Source: Candidatus Pacearchaeota archaeon (GTDB lineage Archaea > Nanobdellota > Nanobdellia > Pacearchaeales > GW2011-AR1). From it: DNA of 64,000 nucleotides. The stretch is from contig JAGLGM010000001.1 in NCBI GenBank assembly GCA_023144035.1, forward strand, positions 199,422-263,421, written 5' to 3'. Within the stretch, counting starts at the first letter, position 1; the number at the start of each line of letters is the position of its first letter. The notes under the pieces were generated by a model. It was not told where the DNA came from, searched no databases, and saw only the letters and a list, made by a program, of their open reading frames with translations. Position numbers and translations under genes: made by a program. Positions 57,626-64,000 of this stretch are shown here, piece by piece.

Positions 57626-58993
57626 ATGTTAGAAAGGTTAGGAGAAGTTATTAAAAAAGCAACAAATCGTATAGCTAATGCTATATTTCTTGATAAAAAT
57701 CTTATGGATTCTATTGTAAGAGATTTACAAAGAGCTTTAATTGAAGCAGATGTAAATATTCTTTTAATTAAGAAAATAAGTGATAAGATAAAAAAAGAAG
57801 CTCTAGATGAAAGAATAAAAGGAGTTGAGAAAAAAGAACATGTTATCAAACTATTACATGATGAACTAACAAATATTTTAGGAGAACATATTCAATTAAA
57901 ACTTAAAAAAACACAAAATAAAATAATTCTCTTAGGATTATATGGAGCAGGTAAAACAACTACAATTGCTAAATTAGGAAATTATTTTGCAAAACGAGGA
58001 AGTAAAGTTGCTTTAGTTGGATTAGATGTTCATAGACCTGCTGCAAAAGAACAATTAAGACAATTAGCAGAAAAAAACAAATTAAATTGTTTTATTGATG
58101 AAAAAGAAAACAATGCAATAAAAACTTGGAAAAAATTTGAAAAAGATTTAAAAAAATATGATTTAATTTTAATTGATACTGCAGGAAGACATAGTTTAGA
58201 TAAAGAATTAATCAAAGAAATAACAGCCTTAAATAAAGAAATAAAACCTACAGAGTCAATTTTAGTTATGCCTGCAGATATTGGACAAGCTGCAAAAAAA
58301 CAAGCTCAAGAATTTAAAGATGCTGTAAAAATTTCAGGTGTAATTATTACTCGTATGGATTCTACTGCAAAAGGAGGAGGAGCCTTAACAGCATGTGGAG
58401 AAACAAAAGCCCCTGTTTATTTTATAGCAACAGGTGAAAAAATAAATGATCTTGAAGAATTTAATCCTGAATCATTTTTATCTAGACTTTTAGGAATGGG
58501 TGATTTACAAACTTTAATTGAAAAAGTAAAATCTGTTACAAACGAAGGTAAGCAAGAAGAAATGCAAAAAAGATTAGAAGAAGGAAAACTAACTTTAGAT
58601 GATGTTATTGAACAAGTTAAATCGATGGGTGATATGGGGGGATTTGATAAAATAAAATCAATGATTCCTGGATTAGGAAATGCAAAAATTCCAGAAGGAA
58701 TGTTAGGAACTCAAGAAGAAAAAATAAAGAAATGGGAGCACATTATAAAATCAATGACTTCTGAAGAAAAAAACAACCCTGAAATATTAAAAAAACAAAC
58801 TTCAAGAATAGCAAGGATTGCTAAAGGTTCTGGTGTAAATAATAGTGATGTTCGTTCACTCCTCAAACAATATGATATGTTAAGTGAAATGATAAAGGGC
58901 GGATCAGATATAGATATGTCACAAGGTTTTTCACAAAAACAAATGCAAAAGTTAATGAAGAAGTTTGGTAAAAAGAAAATGCGGAGGATGTGA
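57626..58993 (+). CDS. srp54: Signal recognition particle protein SRP54 (Ffh)
   Basis: 455 residues. N domain (LERLGEVIKKATNRI), G domain with GLYGAGKTTTIAK (P-loop), DVHRPAAKEQL, DTAGRHSLDKEL, TRMDSTAKGGGAL and TGEKINDLEEF, and a methionine-rich C-terminal M domain (about 320-455; FSQKQMQKLMKKFGKKKMRRM). Binds 7S RNA and signal peptides. Pair with ftsY. The start is at ATG 57626. The 3' end overlaps the next gene by 29 bases. Confidence 0.95.
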   Translation: MLERLGEVIKKATNRIANAIFLDKNLMDSIVRDLQRALIEADVNILLIKKISDKIKKEALDERIKGVEKKEHVIKLLHDELTNILGEHIQLKLKKTQNKIILLGLYGAGKTTTIAKLGNYFAKRGSKVALVGLDVHRPAAKEQLRQLAEKNKLNCFIDEKENNAIKTWKKFEKDLKKYDLILIDTAGRHSLDKELIKEITALNKEIKPTESILVMPADIGQAAKKQAQEFKDAVKISGVIITRMDSTAKGGGALTACGETKAPVYFIATGEKINDLEEFNPESFLSRLLGMGDLQTLIEKVKSVTNEGKQEEMQKRLEEGKLTLDDVIEQVKSMGDMGGFDKIKSMIPGLGNAKIPEGMLGTQEEKIKKWEHIIKSMTSEEKNNPEILKKQTSRIARIAKGSGVNNSDVRSLLKQYDMLSEMIKGGSDIDMSQGFSQKQMQKLMKKFGKKKMRRM

Positions 58994-59426
58994 GATAAAA
59001 AAAGAAGAAGAAAGTTTTTTTGATCAAATTACAGAATTTTTAGAATATTTAGGAAAAACAGGCCATAATGAAAAAGCTAGAACAAAAACAAATTTAATTA
59101 AAAAGTTTAGTAAAGAAAAATTTGAAAATGTTTTTGATTTCTGTTTCAATAATCGCTTTGTTGAATATGATTTACCAACAAAAGATAACATAATTCGCAT
59201 CGCCATAAAAGGAATTAGATTTTTAGAAGACCATAATCAAAAAAAGGTTCTTAGTGAACATAATAAAACAACTCTTTATCTTACAACAATTTTAGTCTTA
59301 ACAACAATTTTAGCAACATTTATAGGGATAAGATTAACTAGTCCAATTTTATTAATAATTATCTATGGAATTATTGTTTTAGGCGTAACAAGAATCTTTA
59401 AAAAAAACAAGATTATAAAAGTATAA
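58965..59426 (+). CDS. Helical protein with two C-terminal membrane helices
   Basis: Up to 153 residues. N-terminal soluble part has a winged-helix-like pattern (KTNLIKKFSKEKFENVFDFCFNNRFVEYDLP) and a CGGC pair at the start; two membrane helices lie at the C-terminus (LYLTTILVLTTILATFIGI and SPILLIIIYGIIVLGVT). The start is uncertain: the track TTG at 58965 lies inside srp54 with GGAGG within reach, and no good ATG follows. The frame is conserved-looking. Function unknown, perhaps a membrane-bound regulator. Confidence 0.55.
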   Translation: MVKRKCGGCEIKKEEESFFDQITEFLEYLGKTGHNEKARTKTNLIKKFSKEKFENVFDFCFNNRFVEYDLPTKDNIIRIAIKGIRFLEDHNQKKVLSEHNKTTLYLTTILVLTTILATFIGIRLTSPILLIIIYGIIVLGVTRIFKKNKIIKV

Positions 59427-59466
59427 AATAAAACCAACAACTTCAATTTCAAAACCTCAAAACTAA

Positions 59467-60147
59467 TCACTCCTCCCTTAGATTTCCTTCGAGACCTCTA
59501 ATCTTCCCATTCTGAACTAATTTAAATCTTGTAAAAAATTTATAAGGTTTAATTTTTTTACCATCCTTTGTTGCAGAAGCTGTAACAGGAAAAGAAAAAA
59601 CAAAAATATCTCCTGGCTCTTCCTCAACAACTTCTCCAGGATTACAAAAATATCTTACATTATTTCCTTTTTCCATTCTTTCTAATTTAACTGAATAAGG
59701 AACTCCTAAAATAACAAGATGGATACTATCTTTCAAAAGATTATTTTCAAAGTCATCAAATGCTTCAGGTAAAAGTTTATATTTCTTGTCAAATATCTTT
59801 CCTTCTAAAGAAGCTCTTTCTACCCTTGGTTTACATCTAATTGAAGAGTAATTATCTAAAACATAACAAGAATCTTTAAATGAATAATCAAATATTTCTT
59901 TTCTTGAATTCCAAATTCCACGATTAAAAATTTCCTGATAAGTTGAATCATTTATTTTATTAAAATTCATTTCATAAACTTTCATAATGGAAAAGCTCAT
60001 CTCATTAGAATCCTTTTCAAAATAGCCTAATTTAGGATTAAAACGCCCCTCTCCTTTCATACGAAAATCAAAATGAACCTTCTCCTGAGAAAAAGCCATA
60101 CTTGATAAAAAAATTAAACTACTTAGAAGAATCTTCTTAAGTTTCAT
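59467..60147 (-). CDS. Secreted protein, unknown (DUF3108-like by layout)
   Basis: About 226 residues. A clear signal peptide (KKILLSSLIFLSSMAFSQ), then beta-rich sequence with pairs of cysteines (DSCYVLDNYSSIRCKP). The order of strands (FDFRMKGEGRF ... KIRGLEG) recalls DUF3108 or periplasmic lipid-binding-like proteins. The preferred ATG is 60145-60147; the track start is four residues upstream. Extracellular. Function unknown. Confidence 0.55.
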   Translation of the reverse strand: MKLKKILLSSLIFLSSMAFSQEKVHFDFRMKGEGRFNPKLGYFEKDSNEMSFSIMKVYEMNFNKINDSTYQEIFNRGIWNSRKEIFDYSFKDSCYVLDNYSSIRCKPRVERASLEGKIFDKKYKLLPEAFDDFENNLLKDSIHLVILGVPYSVKLERMEKGNNVRYFCNPGEVVEEEPGDIFVFSFPVTASATKDGKKIKPYKFFTRFKLVQNGKIRGLEGNLREE

Positions 60148-60236
60148 AAAAACAAACAAAAAAACTTAATATAAAAAGATTTAGTAACAAAAATTCACAG
60201 GACAAAACTTAAAACTATTTCTTTCCTCATTTATCT

Positions 60237-60899
60237 ATGGTCTCTAAATTAATAGCTCAAGGTGCAGGAAAATCAAAGATTTGCGCACCCAGCAAATCAA
60301 AACTTATCGCGCAGGGGGCGGAAGCAAAAATACTTCTTTCAGATAAAACAATCACAAAAGATAGAATTGTAAAATCATATAGAATTCCTAAACTTGATAA
60401 TAAAATTAGAAAGTCTAGAACAAAAGCAGAAACAAAGCTTCTAAACAAAGCTTCTAAAATAATTAATATTCCAACGCCAATTATTGAAGACAAAGATAAA
60501 TTTCAAATAAAAATGCCTTTTATCGACGGAAAAAAACTTTCAGACAACTTAAACAAATTCCCTCTTTTAAAACAAAAACAAATTTGTAAACAAATTGGAC
60601 AAGATGTTGCAAAAATTCATGATGAAAATATTATTCATGGAGACCTCACAACTTCAAATATGATCTTAAAAGACAATTTAATTTTCTTCATAGATTTTGG
60701 ATTAGGATATATAAGTCATAAATTTGAAGACAAAGCAGTTGATATTCATTTATTTAAACAAGCACTTGAAGCAAAACATTTTCAAAATTGGGAAATTCTT
60801 TTCAAGGAATTTGAAAAATCATACAGTAAATCAAAAGACGCCAAAATAATATTTGAAAGATTAAAAGCAGTAGAAAAACGTGGAAGATATAAACATTAA
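60237..60899 (+). CDS. bud32: KEOPS kinase Bud32 with duplicated N-terminal segment
   Basis: 220 residues. Protein-kinase-like ATPase of the KEOPS complex, which makes t6A37 in tRNA with Kae1. Glycine-rich LIAQGAEAKIL, HGDLTTSNMILKD (catalytic Asp and Asn), FIDFGLGYIS (DFG) and the C-terminal KAVEKRGRYKH basic tail are all visible. Residues 1-28 carry a duplication: SKLIAQGAGKSK and SKLIAQGAEAK, encoded by different codons. Kae1 is not in the window. The ATG at 60237 is used. Confidence 0.93.
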   Translation: MVSKLIAQGAGKSKICAPSKSKLIAQGAEAKILLSDKTITKDRIVKSYRIPKLDNKIRKSRTKAETKLLNKASKIINIPTPIIEDKDKFQIKMPFIDGKKLSDNLNKFPLLKQKQICKQIGQDVAKIHDENIIHGDLTTSNMILKDNLIFFIDFGLGYISHKFEDKAVDIHLFKQALEAKHFQNWEILFKEFEKSYSKSKDAKIIFERLKAVEKRGRYKH

Positions 60900-60904
60900 A
60901 TTAT

Positions 60905-61753
60905 TTAAATTTCAAAAAAAGTAGAAACTAAATCATTTAATTCATTTGTATCATCATAAATTCCTTTAAAGGAATTAGAATTGTCAAAACCACATGTAAC
61001 TTTATAAGTTCCGGGAGGAAGACTTTCTTGAAAATTCCCTGAATCTATAGAGAATTTAATTCTTTCTCCTTTAGAAAAAACATCTACTCCATTAAACCAT
61101 TTAGCCAAGAAAAAATCTTTTCCAAAAAACTTTGCAAATCCATAATCTCCTTTACCAAAACAACGATAATTACCAGTTCCTTTTCTTGGAGACTCTCTAT
61201 CAAAACCAAATTGAAGACATCCCTCTACAATATCATTTGGTCCATTATTTTTCAAAACAACAGAATATTTATTCTTACCTAAATTACATTTAATTGCCTC
61301 AATATCTATATTCAAGTCATCTTTTTCTGTAATAAAGAAATCAAAAGATAATTCTTCCTCTTCTAATGAATTAAGATCTTTTACAACCAATGTAAAAACA
61401 TTTTTCCCTTCATTAAAAAAAGAAGGTTGAGCAAACCCATATTCTACACTCTCACCTAAATCTAAAAAACCCTTTCCCTCATTAATCCCTTCAAAACAAT
61501 CAGTTGAACAAGTTCCAACATTACCATTAACATATTCTTTTATTTCTAAATTTCCTGTTTTAGAATTATCTTCATTTAAAATGCTAAATTTAAAATAAGA
61601 AAAGGTATCAAAAAATAAATTATCTTTATCTGTAAGAATTTTCTCTTTAAATTCTGAGTCATATTGATAAGCTCCCTCATAATTAATTGTAATTGAACTT
61701 ACAAAATTAAGTAAAAGAATAAGAAAAACCAAAGTAAAAATTAATCTCTTCAT
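60905..61753 (-). CDS. Secreted beta-rich protein (CARDB/cell-adhesion-like)
   Basis: 282 residues: signal peptide (KRLIFTLVFLILLLNFVSS) and a beta-sandwich-like sequence with repeated N-x-G-x-x-D pattern (VVLKNNGPNDIVEGCLQFGFD; FSIDSGNFQESLPPGTYKVTCGF) like CARDB-type Ig domains, with Cys pairs. Probably surface-exposed. The C-terminus has no membrane anchor. Function unknown. Confidence 0.6.
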   Translation of the reverse strand: MKRLIFTLVFLILLLNFVSSITINYEGAYQYDSEFKEKILTDKDNLFFDTFSYFKFSILNEDNSKTGNLEIKEYVNGNVGTCSTDCFEGINEGKGFLDLGESVEYGFAQPSFFNEGKNVFTLVVKDLNSLEEEELSFDFFITEKDDLNIDIEAIKCNLGKNKYSVVLKNNGPNDIVEGCLQFGFDRESPRKGTGNYRCFGKGDYGFAKFFGKDFFLAKWFNGVDVFSKGERIKFSIDSGNFQESLPPGTYKVTCGFDNSNSFKGIYDDTNELNDLVSTFFEI

Positions 61754-61897
61754 AATTTAAAAAAACTATTATCCTTTAAAAATATTTCTAATTTTATTTA
61801 TCTAAATATTCTGTAGACCAAAGTAAAAATTCTTTGTTCCCCATCAATATACAAACCAAAATTCTTTTTTAACAATTTATCTTTTAGAAAATATATA

Positions 61898-61912
61898 TAG
61901 CCCCACCAGGAT
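61898..61912 (-). repeat. Duplicated 3' end of tRNA-Gln
   Basis: TAGCCCCACCAGGAT (plus strand) repeats the 3' acceptor/T-stem end of the tRNA-Gln gene that begins at 61961, 63 bases away. On the minus strand the intervening part folds into TCGAACC/GGTTCGA and CCTC/GAGG hairpins. Same style of 3' tRNA-end duplication as at the LAGLIDADG site, though here nothing lies between except structured sequence. Confidence 0.6.
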
Positions 61913-61960
61913 CCTCGTTAGAGGTTCTTGTGCCATTTGGTATCGAACCTTGGTTCGAAA

Positions 61961-62033
61961 TAGCCCCACCAGGATTCGAACCTGGGTCCCAGCCTTCAAA
62001 GGGCTGTATACTTGACCACTATACTATGGGGCT
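61961..62033 (-). tRNA. tRNA-Gln(TTG)
   Basis: 73 bases, minus strand. Acceptor AGCCCCA pairs with TGGGGCT, discriminator A. The first pair is A1-U72. Anticodon stem CAGCC/GGCTG with loop CTTTGAA gives TTG (Gln). T arm CCAGG/CCTGG. No intron. As no GlnRS was seen, this tRNA is presumably charged with Glu and amidated by GatDE. Confidence 0.94.
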
Positions 62034-62079
62034 ATAGAAAAAATATCCAATCTAGATTTATAAGGGTTTTGTTATATTT

Positions 62080-62874
62080 TTATTCAAACAAACTTTCATA
62101 AAAGATAGTTCGATTAATATCTTGCCTTTTTGGTTTAATCCACCTAAACATTCTCTTCATTTTTATTGGTTTATGTTTTTTACCTAATAAAGAAGCTGCA
62201 AGTCTGTTAATTTCATCAGTAACTTCTGATTTTGGATTATGTTGGGCATGTGTTTTAAACTTAGATTGAGCTTTAGGTACATTAATATCATGTGGTAAAA
62301 CAGCCATTACAGGAATTTCTGTTGTCTTTTCAATATCATTTGCAGATAATTCAAAATTCTTTTTATACACTTTATTAATAATTAAACCTGTTAATGGAGC
62401 CCCTCTTTGTTTAATCATCTTAGCAGTCTTTAAAGTAGTACTCATTGTTGGATAATCAGGTGTTGTAACAATAAATATATTATCAGCTGCATTCATAACA
62501 CCTCTTGATTCTTCATTTAAAGAAGGAGGAGAGTCAATAATAATTAAATCATACTTTCTCTTTAAACCTTTTAATTTATCTTTTAATTTTAAAGGGTTTA
62601 CTTGAGATTTATTATGCAATGAAGAAGGAATTATATCAAAATTTTCCAATTTATGAACAGCATCTTTTGGATTTATTTCTCCTCTTAAAACATGATGAAG
62701 TGTTTTCTCAGGGTCAATAACATTTAAATGAAGCCCTAAATTCGGAGCAGATAAATTTCCATCAACTAATAAAACCTTTTTTCCAAACTTAGAAAGAGCA
62801 TCTCCTAATGCTGTTACAGTAGAAGTTTTACCCACACCACCTTTTAAGCTAAGAATACTTATTATCTTACCCAT
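62080..62874 (-). CDS. MinD/ParA-family ATPase
   Basis: 264 residues with the deviant Walker A KGGVGKTSTVTALG, switch I DGNLSAPNLG and Walker B-like LIIIDSPPSL. Position-setting or partition ATPase. The C-terminus is basic (KKHKPIKMKRMFRWIKPKR), which may be a membrane- or DNA-binding end. Could help place FtsZ, encoded at the other end of the window. The plus-strand neighbour rps15 diverges 70 bases away. Confidence 0.88.
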   Translation of the reverse strand: MGKIISILSLKGGVGKTSTVTALGDALSKFGKKVLLVDGNLSAPNLGLHLNVIDPEKTLHHVLRGEINPKDAVHKLENFDIIPSSLHNKSQVNPLKLKDKLKGLKRKYDLIIIDSPPSLNEESRGVMNAADNIFIVTTPDYPTMSTTLKTAKMIKQRGAPLTGLIINKVYKKNFELSANDIEKTTEIPVMAVLPHDINVPKAQSKFKTHAQHNPKSEVTDEINRLAASLLGKKHKPIKMKRMFRWIKPKRQDINRTIFYESLFE

Positions 62875-62944
62875 ACTTTATCTAATTTTTTATTATTTAA
62901 AAATCCTACCAAAGCTTTAAAAAACATAATCACGAACTAATAAA

Positions 62945-63283
62945 ATGCCAAAAGCAAAAGAAGTTAAAAAACCAGAAAAAGCAAAAAAACTCTCTCAAAA
63001 AGATTATGAAAAAAAAGTCTTAGAGTTAGCAAAAAAAGGAATTACTAGTGAAAAAATAGGAGAATCATTAAAAAGAGAAGGAATTCATTCAAAAGAATAT
63101 TCCAAAAAAATTTCTAAAATACTTGGAGACAAATATATTAATCCAGATTTAAAAAATGTGGAAGTTAAGTTAGAAAGAATAAAAAAACATTATACTGAAA
63201 ATAAGCAAGATAAGAGATCTATGAGAGAAAAAGATAGGGTTTTTGCACAGTTAAGAAAGTTGAAGAAGTATTTCAAAGTGTAA
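62945..63283 (+). CDS. rps15: Ribosomal protein S15 (archaeal S13e type)
   Basis: 112 residues. GITSEKIGESLKREGIHSKEYSKKISKILGDKYINPDLKNVEVKLERIKKHYTENKQDKRSMREKDRVFAQLRKLKKYFKV follows the archaeal S15 pattern (K-IG-IL-D-YG-P), although the N-terminus is shorter than the 150-residue average and lysine-rich. The next gene is RecJ, a common archaeal neighbour. Start ATG at 62945. Confidence 0.9.
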   Translation: MPKAKEVKKPEKAKKLSQKDYEKKVLELAKKGITSEKIGESLKREGIHSKEYSKKISKILGDKYINPDLKNVEVKLERIKKHYTENKQDKRSMREKDRVFAQLRKLKKYFKV

Positions 63284-63303
63284 TAATTAAATTAATTTTT
63301 AAG

Positions 63304-64000
63304 ATGGAAAAAGAGGAAATTTCTTTAGAAGAAAAAATAAAATATGTCGTTAAGAAATTCTTAGATAAATCAAAAGATAAAGAAATTCAAATTATAAGTC
63401 ATTTTGACACAGACGGCATTACTTCTGCTGCAATAATGGTTCAAGCTCTAAAAAAGTTAGATAAAAAATTTTCTTTAAAAATTGTGAAAAGTTTAGAGGA
63501 ACAATTTATTCATGATCTTCCTAAAGAAAAATTAACCTTGTTTTTAGATTTAGCATCTGGAAGTTTAAAACATATAGAAGAATCAAAATTAGAAGATGTG
63601 TTTATAATAGATCACCATGAAGTAGTTCATAAAATTCCAAAAAAAGTTACAATAATAAATTCTGAATTACATAATAATCAAAAAATGAGTGGATCTTGTT
63701 TAACTTATTTATTTTGTAAGGAAATAGATGAAAAAAACAAGGAATTTGCTAAATTAGGTATATTAGGTATGATTGGAGATATGCTTGAAAAAGAAATTGA
63801 TAAATTAAATAATGGTATTTTAGATGATGGAGAAATTAAAAGAAAAAGAGGGTTAGTTATTTATCCTTCAACAAGACCTTTAAATAGAACTTTAGAATTT
63901 TCCTCAAATCCTTATATCCCAAAAGTAACAGGAGATATAAAAGGAGTTTTAGAATTATTAAGAGAAGTTGAATTAGGTCCTGTGAACGGAAAATACAAAA
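63304..64000 (+). CDS. recJ: Archaeal RecJ-like exonuclease (partial, cut by window edge)
   Basis: About 232 residues of a longer gene; not in the ORF track because it has no stop in the window. DHH-family motifs: SHFDTDGITSAA (motif I, D-x-D), LFLDLASGS (motif II), IIDHHEVVH (motif III, DHH) and IGDMLE (motif IV). Together with its place after rps15, these identify the archaeal RecJ/GAN exonuclease that works with GINS (also encoded here, at 51915). ATG at 63304, 21 bases after the rps15 stop. Confidence 0.9.
   Translation, partial: MEKEEISLEEKIKYVVKKFLDKSKDKEIQIISHFDTDGITSAAIMVQALKKLDKKFSLKIVKSLEEQFIHDLPKEKLTLFLDLASGSLKHIEESKLEDVFIIDHHEVVHKIPKKVTIINSELHNNQKMSGSCLTYLFCKEIDEKNKEFAKLGILGMIGDMLEKEIDKLNNGILDDGEIKRKRGLVIYPSTRPLNRTLEFSSNPYIPKVTGDIKGVLELLREVELGPVNGKYK

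Noticed and set aside
58955-58993. Further copy of the tRNA-Val promoter module (AAGTTTGGTAAAAAGAAAA)
   Set aside because: The sequence is the coding end of SRP54 (KKFGKKK), so the likeness is explained by lysine codons.

Overview
The window is a stretch of chromosome from an AT-rich, small-genome archaeon, most likely a DPANN lineage of the Woesearchaeota/Pacearchaeota type. The archaeal evidence is direct: TFB, TFE, ribosomal proteins S8e, S17e, S3ae (S1e), L44e and archaeal S15, deoxyhypusine synthase, Taw3, GatD/GatE, archaeal SRP54 and FtsY, Bud32, a GINS subunit, archaeal RecJ, tRNA splicing endonuclease, and three tRNA genes with canonical 37/38 introns in bulge-helix-bulge context. 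Many genes have a TATA-like box about 25 bases before the start codon (leaderless style); a minority have Shine-Dalgarno sequences. The DPANN assignment is inference from compact genes, archaeal informational genes mixed with bacterial-type ones, lineage-type surface proteins, and almost no metabolism (only a phosphoglycerate mutase).

Layout. 1-6.5 kb: ftsZ (cut by the left edge), an MFS transporter flanked by noncoding DNA, taw3, small enzymes, an acidic low-complexity protein and a VapBC pair. 6.5-14.3 kb: asnS, aspS and gatE on the minus strand, small membrane proteins, then a mini-metallopeptidase with gatD. 14.5-21 kb: amino acid permease, tRNA-Arg(TCG), proS, a DHH phosphoesterase abutting disA, deoxyhypusine synthase and a divergent AdoMet decarboxylase-like gene. 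21-27 kb: SpoIIM-like, rhomboid, TFE with a histone-H1-like tail, a coiled-coil pair and a short bacterial-type alaS. 26-32 kb: transglutaminase-like protein, hydrolase, bacterial-type leuS, endA, rps17e. 32-38 kb: intron-containing tRNA(CAT) overlapped by a LAGLIDADG endonuclease gene and followed by a second copy of the tRNA 3' half, HIT protein, H1-like protein, glyS with an extra N-terminal domain, tRNA-Cys, intron-containing tRNA-Arg(TCT), RNase Z, LSm. 38-48 kb: rps8e, tfb, tRNA-Leu, then a 2175-residue secreted protein and a 608-residue class III signal peptide protein. 48-64 kb: tandem repeats in front of tRNA-Val, rpl44e, rps3ae, tRNA-Thr (intron), GINS, exonuclease, apgM, ftsY, srp54, bud32, tRNA-Gln, a MinD/ParA ATPase, rps15 and recJ (cut by the right edge).

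How it works together. The dominant theme is translation: six aminoacyl-tRNA synthetases, the archaeal Gln-tRNA amidotransferase (GatD, GatE) and its substrate tRNA-Gln, eight tRNAs, EndA and RNase Z for tRNA processing, and Taw3 and Bud32 for tRNA modification. Targeting (SRP54, FtsY) and replication (GINS, RecJ) are also here. Points most worth a second look: AspRS is bacterial in type and lacks the GAD insertion domain, and GatE, the neighbouring gene, lacks the same homologous domain; a LAGLIDADG gene ends inside an intron-containing tRNA with its 3' half duplicated on the far side; DisA and a DHH-DHHA1 protein form a possible make-and-break c-di-AMP operon; a lysine-rich H1-like repeat occurs both alone and fused to TFE; and a promoter-like module is tandemly repeated before tRNA-Val with a diverged copy before rps3ae. 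No rRNA, CRISPR array or IS element was seen.
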